64,000 bases of DNA from Apricaphanius iberus (GCA_028564705.1 JAPXFQ010002422.1:496001-560000), one strand, 5' to 3'. Positions 24,531 through 36,738 are shown, counted from the first letter of the stretch. A program made the numbers and translations. Notes: generated from the sequence alone by a model not told the origin.

Positions 24531-25931
24531 TCCCTCAACAATGGCTTGCATAATTTTCACTCCGCTCCATAATTATGCAGCACATTCCGTTGGTTTTTCA
24601 AATATAATCTCAATAGATTTGTAGATGTGATGTGACAAAATGTAAAAAAAAAAGAGAAAAAAGAAGACTTTTGCATTTCAAATTAAAACCCAGCAGCTCA
24701 GGAGGCTTCCTTCAGCCATCAGCGTATCAGACAGAGCAGAGGCTGGGAATGGCCAGTCTGCCTTTTAGGACACACAGCTTTCAAAAGGACAACCTGTCAT
24801 GCATTATTATGTCTATCTGTGATCTGGGTCAGGCCCTTGTAATGCATGAGCGCTTTTATGGGCAGACACAAGACCAAGCGCACACACACACACGGGATGA
24901 CCGCTCCAGATGAAACACAAACGAGTCTATTGTGGAGTGCTCTGCCCTGCTCTTATTAACAGCCTCCAAATTGCTCTTTGCTGATGCATGCGCGCGTGTG
25001 TGTACAGGAACTCTCCCATCGCCTGTGGCTATCACTCAAGCCTCCCAGCTGCAGCCGCTGCAGCACATTCACGGGGCCACATATTAGCTGGAAGTGGCAC
25101 ATGCTGCCGAAGGAGACATGAAATGCGTCCTTGCCCTTGTGCACAAACAGCAAAGCATAATAATTACCAGTGAGATGCCTCCCCCACTGGATTGCAGGGA
25201 GGGGGAGGAAGTCAGTGGAGTGAGGGCAAAAGATGGAGGTTGCATGGGGTAATAATGCAAAACGAAGGTGGAAATCTGTGTTGTGGCTCCTTCATTACTA
25301 ATTCACCACCCCCTCTTGTGTTGTGTTGACTTAAAATGTGATTTTTTTTCTTTCTTTCTTGATCTGAGCACAGATCCACGATTTCCCAAATTAAAGCTGA
25401 TATTATATGTAAAATATTCATATGCTTTCTTTGGCAAAGAACATCTCAGGGGGTTATTAGCTGCACCTCCTGCAGCATACATAAGAAAAAAATGCTCCTG
25501 AGCAACTCGTCCCTTGACTGCGATGAATATGTGCTCTGCACTTTATGTACGATAATCCAACCAAGCGACCACAAATGTTTAAATCCTTTTTTGGACACAA
25601 CATATTTAGTAAGCCGCTGCTGAAAATACTCGACAAGAAATGCACAAGTTAATCCTTTTTGAGTGATTCCTGTTAAAGAAATGAAGCGCACACAGTGGCC
25701 AGCTGTTTGCGGGGAATTAAATGGAGCATAAAGCAGCAGAAAATGATGCTCAGCAAATGGCAGCAAGTCTAAAATGTTAACAGACTAGGAGGCATGGTTT
25801 CTTGCTAAATTAACCTTTAGACATGTTCACATTTTTGGTTTCAGATTGTCATTTAAAGAGGTTTTAATGTCCTCGACAAACATAATTTGCAGTTTTAAAG
25901 TGGCAAATTCCATGTGGAGTCACACTTGCGT
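24531..25931. other. Non-repetitive block, candidate conserved non-coding DNA
   Basis: TCCATAATTATGCAGCACAT (about 24567) and other homeodomain-type sites sit in even-composition sequence; a short CA repeat is at 24881-24893. The 106-codon minus frame 25446-25766 has no recognisable domain. Regulatory function is inferred. Confidence 0.3.
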
Positions 25932-26300
25932 CCAGTGGCGTAGCCAGAAATAGCTTTTTGGGTGGGCCCGGCAAAAAATGGGTGAGCCAAATAAATATTA
26001 AAATTAAGTTATTTTCACTGTCTGTATACCTCAGAAATTGGTTAGAACAAAACATCCAGGCAAATTAATAAACTTTAAAGATGTAGGCTAACAAAGGTAG
26101 CTCATATTAACTATGTGAAATAAACAATAAACAATAATTGTTTTTAGGTGGTAGTTCAGCTTGATTGGGCTTCACTCACTGTTGAGACAATGTACTGGTT
26201 TCCCCATGTGGCATCAGATCAGTGGCAATCATATGATCATGGCGATACCCTACAAGTTGTAGACCGCTTGTCTGATGCCCGATGCTTGAAATAATTATTT
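25932..26300. repeat. Possible DNA-transposon end (CAGTGGCGTAGCC type)
   Basis: CCAGTGGCGTAGCCAGAAAT followed by TTTGGGTGGGCCCGGC resembles a widespread fish transposon terminus. The matching inverted end was not found within 1 kb, so extent and class are open. Confidence 0.3.
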
Positions 26301-26740
26301 GATTTTGTTTAGGGCTAATACATGGGCAGCACATCCTGTAGTCAGAAGCTGCTGCATCATGCCTTTTTCACTAACTGGAAGTTAGACAGGGCAGATAATC
26401 TGGGCTCTGTGAGAGCAGTGATTGGTCAGCTTTTCCCAAGGGACAATGGGAAATGTTATAGTGATGTGTTTAAAAGAAATTTCACTAAACTAACAGTTAA
26501 AAAAATGATTTATTTTATTTATTGTGGCTTCTAATTCTTTTTAATGCAGATAACTGTACTTTAATGGATTAGTCTGGAATATTGTACTAGAGATCCTAAT
26601 GTTATCAATAAAAGTGTAAGTGTGAAATCTTAGTCTTGGTAACACAAAGCCATCTCTCAGCTGGCCTTAGTATGTCTGGATCGATCATAAGGCATGTTCT
26701 TCCAAAACTCTTAAAAAAATTCTGTTTTATGATGTCAATA

Positions 26741-26773
26741 CCCCCCCCCCCCCCACACACACACACACACCCC
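26741..26773. repeat. C homopolymer followed by (CA)n
   Basis: A C run (26741-26754) passes directly into AC repeats (to about 26771), then CCCC. Confidence 0.95.
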
Positions 26774-26837
26774 TGCTTCAGTCTATGTACAAGCACAGCT
26801 TAAATCTGGCAGGACTCTCAAAAAATAGATTTATCTC

Positions 26838-27000
26838 TGAACTTTGACTAGGCCATTCTAACACATAAAAAAGCTTCAATCTCAAACATCCCAGCTCTAA
26901 GTTTGGGATTGTTGTCTTGCTGGAAGGAAGAACCTTTAAACTCAAGTCCTCTTCTCCATGATGCTGGCATTACCATGTGGCAGCATTAGGTGTTGAGATT
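26838..27000 (-). mobile_element. Tc1-like transposase fragment (antisense)
   Basis: The complement of TTTGACTAGGCCATTCTAAC reads VLEWPSQS, the Tc1 signature before the third catalytic acid; TTGTTGTCTTGCTGGAAGG follows in the expected order. A (CCATCC)n stub at 27112-27128 may be the tail of a minus-strand SINE. Confidence 0.6.
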
Positions 27001-28639
27001 TTTATAAAGTCTTAGTCTTTCATAAATGTAGGTAAAATTTTGTTAATTTTCTCTTCAATGAAAGCCAGATTTGTGGATTCAATAACTACTAATATTACAT
27101 GGACTAAACATCCACCCATCCATCCATCCTTATAGCCTACTTATGGGCTATAAGGGCTTACGTCAACATGTGGCAGGGTAGGAAGCTGGAATCAAACGTT
27201 AAGCTTTTTGATAGCAGAACGACTATTATTCCCCTTAGCTTGGGATATTGTCTTAAACCTCCCCACATATTTCTCCTTGATCTGTCTGCTGTGCTTCTTG
27301 GTCTTTATGATGCTGGTAGCCCACTGATGTTTTCTAAAAAGCCTCTTTGGCTCTTAAAGAAAAGTGGATTCATACCAAGGCGGCATTTCAGACAAATTGA
27401 CTAATTGGTGACTCTCTGTAGGCAGTTGATTCACTCTTGAAACATATTTAAGAGAGTCGGAGTGGATGGAGCTGAACTTATAGCATGCCCCACTTTTATT
27501 TTTGTTTGCCTACAGTTTTGAAAACCGTTTATTTCATTTCCCTTCACAATTATGCCCTATGCTTTATTGGCTGTGGTGAAAAAAAAAAATCTAAGTTATG
27601 TACAGTGTTTGGAAGGCACTGTTTCCTAGAGCATCTCTAAAGCATGGCATTTTAAATATCCAGTTAACCGAAACAGCATTGAGGTCATTTACTGTAAACA
27701 CTCAGGTATAAACAGAACAGCTCTCCCTGAAGACTTTCTGACCCTGTTACAGGCCCAGCAGATGCTGTGTTGGGCCCGATGGATGAGAAAGGTGGGAGAG
27801 AAAATCAACAGCAGCTCCGGTCCACAGAGTTGCTCTCTGTTTGGCACAAAGCCAGTTTTTTTGCTGGACGCTGCTCTGACCTCCAGGCGAACTCCAAGGC
27901 ATCCTCTGCCCGCTTGGTCCACATAAACCATTTTGTGTTTCTTAGTGGAAATAAAAGGCTGCAGTGCACTTGTGACTCCCTGCCCACATGCAGAGGAGAT
28001 CGCTGGATCAATAGATGCCCTTGGTTCTGTCTCCCCAGTCGGTTGTGTTGGGAGAGACAGCCCTGACAGGAGCAGCGACGCTGTTTTCCTCAAATAACAG
28101 AGTTTTTAGAGATGTCCAAATATTTCTGTCTCCCACAGCCCGGCACAAATACCTGCATTGATTGGACGACCTTACTTTGATTTCACCTTCAAATTGCCTG
28201 CTACACTGGGAGGTTTTTCACACAGAGATGTGACGGCTGAAGATTTTCTTATAAGGCAAATTTCTGAAGCTACCCAACAGGCATTGCTTCGAGGCTGGGA
28301 CTATCTGATGATCCAGTTTATCAGCCAGAACATCTCTTTTTAGCGGTATACAAGGAAAGCAGAATACCTCCTTTTTCTCTGCTTCCAATTATCAGAGGAA
28401 AAAATAGCACTAAAAGCTGAGCAAGACGACATAAAGAAAACCTCTTTGACTCTAGAGAAATGAATAAATTCTTATAATAAAATCAGTGAAGATTATATTT
28501 TTTTTTATATATTTCCAGAAGCCAGATTGAGTCTTCTTTAATATTTCAGTTACATTTCAGTGAACTGGTTGTTATTTCATGTGTGACAGAATTTACATAC
28601 AATACTATATCTCTTGACGTTCCTTTTCATTTATATGGT
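27001..28639. other. Intergenic stretch with candidate conserved non-coding part
   Basis: About 27690-28440 is even-composition unique sequence. The 134-codon minus frame (28093-27689) and 99-codon plus frame (27767-28066) overlap antiparallel, lack start or splice context and match no family known to me, so neither is called as a gene. Confidence 0.3.
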
Positions 28640-28649
28640 TGAATTTATT

Positions 28650-28990
28650 CATAACTAAAGTTCTGTGAATAAGGGCGTATTCACAACAGCCTTGTTTAGT
28701 TCAATTAAAACAAACCTAATTTGATTCCTCCCTTTGTCCGGACCTTGTGTGATGGTGTGAATACAACCCAGTGAACTCTTGGTGCGCATCAAACAAGCGA
28801 ACCAAGATCCAGCTGTAGAGATGCCGTCAGAGCGAACCTGCTGCAGAGAAAAACTGCTGAAAATGCAATCACATTTTATCTGACCCAGCGAATAAAAAAA
28901 AAAGTCCTTTCTTGTCTGGACAGGCACTCGTCTTAGTGCCGCTTTATGAGAAGTGATTTGTTGCATTTTCATACATGTACTGTGAATATC
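28650..28990. repeat. Probable DNA-transposon remnant
   Basis: GGGCGTATTCACAACAGCC...TTTAGTTCAATTAAAAC and TTTGTCCGGACC, then GGTGTGAATACAACCC. The GTATTCACA / TGTGAATAC pair (28676 and 28755) is inverted and recalls fish hAT-like MITEs of the GTGCGTTCACACC type. Class is tentative. Confidence 0.35.
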
Positions 28991-29460
28991 CCCATGGTGG
29001 CATCAACATAGTCATATTTCATTTTTTATATTTCATATTGTATTTACATTCATAATGTTATGTTAATTTGACAGAGTCCATCTATCTGCATTCTGTTGTA
29101 CTTTATGCTCAAACATTTCTGTTAAGATCTGTAGCTGTGTCAGAGGTTGCACTACAATCTTTGGTTGTCAGTCAGTTCGATTGTTTAAAAAAAATCCGGT
29201 CAAACTCAATTTTTTTCATCAATTGTTTTAATGATTTAAAGGTCTCCTTAACTGAAACTCATGAAAAAACGTTTCTTTTTTTTTTAGTACAATCATTCGT
29301 TCTGATTTATATAAGCATGCTGCATGTAAGTATTTTCTTCAAACTCAATTCCCTGCATCGGTTATAGAAATGAAAAGCTGCAAAGCTGTTGCTCTAGATA
29401 CGAAAAGCTAACAGTTTGCAACTGTAAAACCCGGCAGACGGCGTTGGCTTGATCCAAATG

Positions 29461-29530
29461 GACCGCATATCAGACGAGATGACCTGCTGAATTTAAGCAT
29501 ATTACTAAGCGGGGGATAAGAAACAAATCA
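29461..29530 (+). repeat. 28S rRNA 5'-end fragment (about 65 bases)
   Basis: ATCAGACGAG, GCTGAATTTAAGCATATTAC and TAAGCGG follow each other with the same spacing as in the first ~65 bases of eukaryotic 28S rRNA, with scattered substitutions (e.g. GATGACCTGC for a GAC(A/G)ACCCGC-type segment). No 5.8S, ITS or further 28S sequence adjoins, so this is not a functional rRNA gene. Confidence 0.85.
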
Positions 29531-30218
29531 TGGCCATGGTGCCATGGCTCTCACCTGGGGTTGGACTTTGGGGGCTTTGGGTGGTGACTCCTAGTGGCTG
29601 CATGCAGCGCCTTAGGGGGACTGCGCTGGCAGACACGGGTTATTGGCCTGGGGCTCTGCGGCGCCATGCCCCCCAGCCTGTGACCGGGGCTCCTGACCGG
29701 GGCTTGGCCGGGGGGGGCGGGGCACTGCCGCTGTATCCGGCTGGGGGTGGGGGGGGTGGGGGGGGTGGGGTCTGTGGTCTGCGGGCGCTGCTGCCTTTTT
29801 CATCTCACTGAGCTGGTTCTTGTCGCTGGCTCCCCGATTGCCCCTTGCCGTGCCTGCGCGTCGGCGTATCGGCGGGTGGCCGCGGTGGGTGGCCGGCGTC
29901 TCTGGGCCCGATCAGCCATATTGGCAATGTATGTGGCTCCTGGGTCTTGGTCCAAGCACTCTGCGGGGTGCTGGGGTCGGGCCCTTTGACCAGTGTCGGT
30001 CAGCCTCTACGTTGGGCTGGCCGGGAGGTGGGGTGTGGGCTGGTGGATGGAGGTGCTGGGTTCGGTTGTCTTCGCCCGTCGGGCGGTAGTAGCAAGGCTG
30101 ATGGATGTCGGCCTGGGGGGTCGGCCGCCTGGGGCTTCGGTCTGCTCACAGCCTCCTGGTCCTGCTACATTTACTCACTGTGTGGATAGGAACTGAAGCA
30201 AAAAAAATAAAATAATCT
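29531..30218 (+). mobile_element. GC-rich, A-tailed unit joined to the 28S fragment
   Basis: About 660 bases of strongly G-rich sequence (G/T-rich + strand, G runs at 29709-29717 and 29741-29770), in sharp contrast to the AT-rich surroundings, ending in an A-rich tail (30199-30218). Several overlapping frames on both strands are a by-product of GC-richness. Head plus A-rich tail suggests a retroposed chimeric transcript or rRNA-headed SINE-like element; flanking target duplications were not resolved. Confidence 0.45.
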
Positions 30219-30647
30219 AACATAACAAAACTTTTCGTCCGGACCAAAGCAAATGGACCTTCCTGTTACGGATGCACCCGGAGATTAACCCTATACATCA
30301 TCCTCACAGAAACTAACAACCCCAAGAAACTTGATTTACAAATATAAATGCAACAAAGAAAGGTTGAAACTCTGTTACCTCAGATTTTACATGTATTGCT
30401 GTGTACTAAATTACTTGACTGTAATTTTCTGGTGGTTTCTATTTTCATAACAGCATGTTATTTTGCCCTTGCTGGATTACATCTTCCATCAACATATACC
30501 GTACAACACCATCCACAGGTATGGGCGACTTCAGGTAAGAATGTTTAAAAAGTTTTTCTAGAGCGGATGACATCACCGCCCCATTCCTATATTCGCAACT
30601 CTGTTATAAAGTGATGTCATCCTAAAAAAGCAAATAATTACCTTATT
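30219..30647. other. Intergenic stretch, nothing recognised
   Basis: TTCGTCCGGACCAAAGCAAA (about 30233) recalls the repeat at 28650-28990, so an old DNA transposon may have been split by the GC-rich unit. Otherwise featureless. Confidence 0.3.
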
Positions 30648-30662
30648 ATGGATCCTAGAATA

Positions 30663-31024
30663 GGGCTGCACGGTGGCGCAGTGGTTAGCGCTGTTGCCTT
30701 GCAGCAAGAAGGTCGTGGGTTCGTATCCCGGCCCAGGGTCTTTCTGCATGGAGTTTGCATGTTCTCCCCGTGTATGCGTGGGTTCTCTCCGGGTACTCCG
30801 CCTTCCTCCCACAGTCCAAAAACATGCATGATAGGTGAATTGATCACTCTAAATTGTCCCTAGGAGTGAGTGTGAATGGTTGTCTGTCTCTCTGTGTTGG
30901 CCCTGCAACAGACTGGCGTCCTGTTCAGAGTGTACCCTGCCTAACGCCTGATAATTGCTGGGATAGGCTCCAGCTGCCCCCGTGACCCTGAATTGGATAA
31001 GCGGTTAAGAAGATGGATGGATGG
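30663..31024 (+). mobile_element. Full-length tRNA-derived SINE with target-site duplication
   Basis: The head GGGCTGCACGG carries pol III A box TGGCGCAGTGG (30674-30684) and B box GGTTCGTATCC (30718-30728). The body has the GTTTGCATGTTCTCCCCG and CCAAAAACATGCATG modules, and the tail is (GGAT)n. It is flanked by a perfect 15-bp duplication ATGGATCCTAGAATA at 30648-30662 and 31025-31039. SINEs are non-coding and borrow LINE machinery. Antiparallel small frames here are shadows. Confidence 0.92.
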
Positions 31025-31039
31025 ATGGATCCTAGAATA

Positions 31040-34000
31040 TTATTCACTGTTCCTCTTCTATCATTAGGAGCAACAAATGGATCCAGCAAACCACAGACAC
31101 CAATTGCTTCTGAATAAAGCTCTCATTTGAAGTTAGCTTTGTTTGCCTACGGGTTTACTAAGCGTGCTCAGGGTTCTTTTCTGTGTTTCCCTGCCAGTGT
31201 CATAGTGCCACTAATGGGCCCGGCATGGCACTACAGCAATTTCTGCAGCCGTGTGGACAGGATTGCTTTAGATTCCCATGTTTGAAACTATACCCTGTTC
31301 GCCTCCAAGTAAACCAGGCCTAAGTCTCAAATCTAAGACCTTGAATGGACTACGTAGGCATTTTTTAAACCATTTTAGAAGACATATAGCTCCGGGTGTT
31401 GACGTCACTTCTCCCAGCACTTTACAGTTCAAAACAAATCAGTACCATAGTCACAGGTAGTCTTTTTTATATAATGGGCTGGAAAGATTGTTTCTGGACT
31501 CAGCTGTATTGGTTTGGCCTCTGTCTAAAGCCTGCATTGGCTCCGTTTAAACCTGGTACATTTAGCAGCTGAAATAAGCTTTTTTGACTCCAGTTTTCAC
31601 AAAAACAAAAAATAAATAAAGAAAACAAAACGTCTGAGTACTTAGTAAAACACAGTTTCATTGTGGTACCTGGCGCACTTCAAATTAACTGTCGTACTCC
31701 GGGTCAAGATGAGGCTCAGCCTGTTTTTCTCAGACAGAGCAGGACTCATGGTGTGGGGACAGTAGGGGAGCGAGGGGGTTGGAGGCAGGAGGCGGGATTA
31801 TAGAGAAACGAGCCGTTTTACTTCCTGGTCCAACAATAAATCCAGGATACACGTTATTTTTCAGGACAAATTAATACTATATAACACCAACGGTAACATT
31901 TTATCATATATATGTCTATCTCAGAAGTTGAAAGCTGTAAAATAGCATGAAATAAGCCATTTAATGCAATTAACACCACGAATACATTGGTTGAAAGATT
32001 TTTTTTTCCTGAAGTGTCCCCTAGGGGGCGGGACCTATTTGACACTACAGTCTACCTGTTCCCCATCTTCTTATCAACCTCTCTACTTTAAAATAATAGC
32101 TTTATGTTGTGCTTCTGAGAAACACTCATTAACCTTGATTAAGGCATATGACAACTACCACTTCAGCTAAACCTTACTTTTAAAAGAAAAGTGCAAAAGC
32201 TGTAAAAAGTATGTTCTTTGCAAGAATTGCAATAATATGCCTGCCGTTACGTTTTGTATAGTTTTCGAAAGATTTCATTAAAATACATTATTGTTATTTT
32301 TGCACCTGTTGTTATGTAGATAGATTTAAACGTTTATGATGTTAATGCCATATGATTAGATTGCTGGCTTTGTATCAATTAAATGGGCAAATTTATTTAG
32401 TTATTGGTCCTTGTTACACTTTTGGTGCTTCAACAAAATAGTTAAGTGTGTAGACACGTGCAGCTGGGTTACTGCATGTATATTATTCATTTCTTGTTCA
32501 GTTGTAGGGAATAGAACTGAATTAACCTTTATTGTCCGTCAGTGGGGAAATTTTATTGCAGAATATAAGTATATAAAAGAAAAGATAATGAGTAATAATA
32601 ATTCCACAAACATTTTTTTAAATGTAAGCTTAAATAAAATATCAATCTATCATAAAAGTACTCTTTTTTGGGGGGCTTTCTATGCACATGAAGCTGCTAA
32701 CAACTGTAGAGGATGCAGCAGGTCATAGTCTTAAAAGACCTTGGAAGTTCAAGTAGTAGTGTTTTTCATCTGAATTCGTAATTTCTCCTTGATACATATT
32801 GTTTTACTCATCCTTCTATTGTTCAGTTTAGAACAAAAAAAAGCGCTACACCACCTAACCTGTTCAAAAACAGTAGAGTGTGAGTCTTGTGTGAGCACTA
32901 CACACTGTGTGGGAGGTGAGAGGATTTCCTCTTCATACTCGCCCACACCCCGACAATATGCCTGCCTGTGTAGTAAAGTCTGTCTCCCTCTCCTCTGTCT
33001 GCAGTGTTTTAGTCCCGTATGCTGCGGGACGGAGCGAGACAGCCCAGCGGGGTGGAAAATTAGATCATTAATTGGAAATCATCAACAAGAAATCTTTGAT
33101 AAGTAATTTAGCCTTGGCGGTTTGCTGCGGGAGTGAGCTTTGTGCTCGAAATGAATCTCCTTATTAAAAATAAACGAGGAGACAAAGGGGATATTTTTCA
33201 ATATCAGCAGTAAACGATATTAGGTCTGTAAATATTCCTGACAGTGCCACTCAACCCTGATGATGCCCTATTATTGTCATGAACAGAGACTTTTGAAAAC
33301 AATTAACCAGTTTCTTGTAATCAGACATTTGCATAATTAAAATAATCTATTTTGTGCATGGATTTTCCAGACTATGCTTCTGGCATTATGATTTGCAGAA
33401 TGAATCAGTCAGAATGAAGCATATGTAATGTAATCAGAGGGCCGCTGTTTAGCAATTTCATTGGATTTGTTTAAATTAACGAGATCCTGAATGTCAGTGG
33501 ACCTACTGTGTTACAAATGACCCGACAACATTTGCTGATGCTGTTTAGCCCGTAGCTCCTTCCTTCCTGAACTACCCTCTCAGCGTGTCCATGCTAACTC
33601 CTCAGTACTGGGAATGCTTCACATCCACCTCATCAGGCTCCAAATCATGGCTACAGTGTGACTTTAAAGGTAATAGGTAAACCTTTATTAAAAATCCATT
33701 TAAACTGAAACAATTTTTCACAAATAAAACAACATCCAAAGGTCATTTTCCCCTGTTTCATTCACTATTTGTAACTTATTATTTGGTCAAAAAAAGGTCT
33801 TACAAAAATATACACTTGCCTCTTATGACATCACACAGGACATAAGGTAATTTATTAGAGTTCTTTTGAGTTAATCTGTTTGCATTTTTTATTTATTTAT
33901 CCTCTTTCTCTGTTTCACGCTTTGGAGCTTCAGAAAAATGTTTGAGCTTTATGTGAAAAGAGCTCATGGGTATGAGGAAAATCACGCAAAAATAAATCCC

Positions 34001-34364
34001 ACTGAAGTTGTTAGTGAAGACACCTCTGGGATTATCATTTCTACAGCCTGTGTGTCCCCCATTTGGGGGACCTACATAGCTCTCCAGACATAGATGCAAA
34101 ATTTGTTTTCAATTTGATCATGAATGTTGTCAAGCAGTACCTCTAAATAGCAGAACATCTGCTAAAAACGCCATTGAAATGTTTTTAACCTTCTCTAAAT
34201 GAAATTAAAACAAAAACTTGATGATATATGATCTATAAATACTCATACCCCATACTCCACGACTGAAGCTACAGCTATGTTATTGCTAAAACCTTTGTCT
34301 TAGAACACTGTAGACATAACTACAGGAATAATCTGTTAGAGGACACTTGGAAGAAGTTGAACGT
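31040..34364. other. Intergenic stretch; candidate conserved non-coding part at 33000-33560
   Basis: 31040-32990 shows no recognised gene or repeat. From about 33000 to 33560 the texture changes to dense ATTA/TAAT-type motifs (GATCATTAATTGG near 33063, GCATAATTAAAATAAT near 33331) without repeats or frames, as in developmental enhancers. 33560-34364 is AT-rich and featureless. Confidence 0.35.
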
Positions 34365-34640
34365 GATAACGTGAACGTTCGTTTGGAGCTGCTGGTCCAA
34401 ACTGTGGAATGAACTTCCCCCGCAGCTTCGCAGCATCACAGATCTTCCCCAGTTTAAATGCAAACTCAAGACTGAGTTATTTTGGATAGTATTTAGCACT
34501 TAAGGGCATTATACGGCTTTTTATTATTTTATATTTTAACCGGCTTTTTAAACTATTTTATCTTTAATTCATTATTGCTGTACATCTTTGAAAATAGCCA
34601 TTAAAATATTACGTAATAATAATTATGTAAAGCACATTAA
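34365..34640 (+). mobile_element. L2-like LINE 3' end
   Basis: 34396-34490 reads KLWNELPPQLRSITDLPQF, then KCKLKTELFW, the conserved last residues of L2-like LINE polyproteins, followed by a 3' UTR with TGTAAAGCACATTAA (34626-34640). Strongly 5'-truncated. Confidence 0.75.
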
Positions 34641-34689
34641 TTGCAAAATATTGGCGATATTGTAAAATATGACTTCAAAAATCAGTTTT

Positions 34690-35060
34690 AAAATACATAG
34701 GCGCGGGTCCTCTTTTCAGGGGAAAGCCATATTAGATGACGTCTTTACTTCTACAAGAGCCCGGACAGACAAAGCGCACGGAACAAGCCCAATATTAAAA
34801 CATTGATTTCCCCTCAAAATGCAAAAATGTTTTGCCATAAATACATTTTTACCTCTTCGCTAGTACCAAGCGATGAAAGAGAGACTGATGTGCTCGTCAT
34901 GTTGCTGCAAATAGATCATTCTCAGGGAATTGAGCGTTTGAAAGCAGCAATAGTTGGACCTGCGTTGTTGAGTTTCTTACTCGAAGACACAGATACTGCA
35001 TGCTTGTGATGATTTAGGTATGCACTGCCCCCTACTGGCCGAAACTTACACACTGTGCCT
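34690..35060. mobile_element. TTAA-flanked MITE
   Basis: The right end CACTGTGCCT is followed by TTAA (35061-35064), the complement of a TTAAAGGCACAGTGTGTAA end. TGCACTGCCCCCTACTGGCC (35021-35040) is the usual sub-terminal module of this fish repeat. The left end is not resolved. A TTAA target suggests a piggyBac-like origin. Confidence 0.5.
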
Positions 35061-35663
35061 TTAAATAATTTTTTGATTCTTTGCAGGGCTAATATTAAGT
35101 CAGATCACACTGTAGATAGTCATATATATATATAGAAGCTTTTAATCATGCCGCCTCATCGAACCATGTCTGGCAACCTGGAAGTTAAACAGGTGGGAGA
35201 AAACTCCCTATACTAACCAGTGTTCATTCATTTAGTGTGACTTTCAGTTGTTTTTAATGCATTGAACTGTTCTTGTATTTCACTACAATCTTAGACTAAG
35301 TTACAAAAGGAATCTCACAGCTAGTTTTTCATGTTTTTCAAAATAGCCAATGAGAGCAAGTCTTGCAAAAACAGAAATGTTACCTCCAATTTTATTCTGT
35401 TTTATTTCATTATGGCTTTAAATGGCACCCCTTTAAAAATAAAACATAATTGTGTATTATATATCTTTTAATTTCTTTTACGAAAGCCATTCATTTGGGA
35501 GGGCCCTGGTCCAAAGTGACATAGCTTAAAATTAATTTCCTGACCGCTGCCCAATCCTTCATAGTGGTATCAGGGATGGCTGCAAATTCAACAACATAGT
35601 GCAAGTGGCTGTCCATTGTCACTACACAAACGCTTTCTGGGGTAGTGAATGCTGTATGTCAGT

Positions 35664-35850
35664 CAGTGCATTTACATGCAGCAAAAGAAAGTCAACTTAT
35701 TGCCTTTGTCCGACTGAAATGGGACTCTTTAAGTCTATGTATACATTTTAGTCTGACTTAAGTCGAACCGAACTGGACTTTGAGAAATAGGAGTAGGATA
35801 CCCAGATAATACAATTGGAAAATCAAATTACTCTGTGTGTAAATGGCAGT
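35664..35850. mobile_element. Short MITE with CAGTGCATTTACATGC end
   Basis: The left end CAGTGCATTTACATGCAGC and right end TGTGTAAATGGCAGT are imperfect inverted repeats; the body contains GTCGAACCGAACTGG and GACTGAAATGGGACTC. A truncated copy with the same left end lies at 60748-60830. Confidence 0.55.
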
Positions 35851-35860
35851 CAGGAGGAGC

Positions 35861-36338
35861 TATTGGGAGCCTGGGTTAAAATCATAGAAAAAATTATAGC
35901 ATAAATGTTTGTTTACAGCCCAATAAAAAACTAGGCATTAAATAAGCGAGAATGTACGATTTTTGGTAGGAAAGGGGAAGTTTTTGTCATTGTAGCTCCA
36001 AAACGAAAAAAGGTTTCGTAACTTTGCCTTTTTAGAAGAGAGGCATCCAGTGTTTTAAAATTATTTTGGACTTGGCCAAAAAAAGAAAAAAAAAATCATT
36101 CAATTCCTAGCAATAAACAAGATCTGGGTCGTTGCTTCTTTAAAACACTTGCTGCATTTGGCCAAATTTATTAAACTGATGAAATATTAAACTAAAGTAG
36201 ATTTTGTGCATAAAAGTCTATATCTGTGTGAAAGTTAATAGATTCATTTGATAGGGAAAGCTAAAATTCTGGTTGTCTAAAGAATTTTTTATGTTTCCTA
36301 TTCAAATTTTTATTAATTTGTAATTATTTTGGCATTAC
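35861..36338. other. AT-rich intergenic stretch
   Basis: Homopolymer-rich; no gene or repeat family recognised. Confidence 0.4.
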
Positions 36339-36342
36339 TTAA

Positions 36343-36738
36343 AGGTACAATATGTAATATTGACGTCTTGTGGTCAAATTGGAGTACTGCAGTCCATGAA
36401 ATAAACAACGGTCCGTTCTCACTCATTCACCCCCTCCCCTCCGTGAATTTCATGGAGAGTTGCCTGTTTCTGACCGGTCAGAGCGTGCACAATGACGAGC
36501 GAAGATTAGCTATACACAGTAAGTTTATAAGTAGATAAATAGATTTCAGTGCAATATCAAGTTGATGGTAAGTGGAAAAAATAGTTTGAGATATTTTTAG
36601 AGCCAACTATTTTACTGCTAGCATTGTTTGCTCAACATTAGCCTTTAGCACGGTCGGTGTCAGATTACAAATGGTGGCGCGCTGTTTACGTTGAAGACTT
36701 GGCAACCTTGTGGGCTTTACATTAGATTTGCCCTGTAA
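36343..36738. mobile_element. TTAA-flanked MITE, left end clear
   Basis: TTAA (36339-36342) then AGGTACAATATGTAATATTG, similar to the ends of the elements at 34690-35060 and 47837-48260. The right end near 36716-36738 (TTTACATTAGATTTGCCCTG) is degenerate. No ORF of note. Confidence 0.45.

Noticed and set aside
27689..28093. 134-codon minus-strand frame
   Set aside because: No domain, overlapped antiparallel by another long frame, no splice or promoter context; probably chance in a GC-balanced unique block.
29461..29530. Functional rRNA gene
   Set aside because: Only about 65 bases match 28S; no adjoining 5.8S/ITS or further 28S sequence, and several substitutions lie in invariant positions.
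29530..30196. Several overlapping frames up to 114 codons in GC-rich DNA
   Set aside because: Low-complexity Gly/Trp/Arg-rich readings on both strands follow from G-rich composition and scarcity of stop codons.
30663..30740. tRNA gene (A and B boxes present)
   Set aside because: No cloverleaf closure or acceptor stem; downstream body and GGAT tail with a 15-bp duplication identify a SINE.
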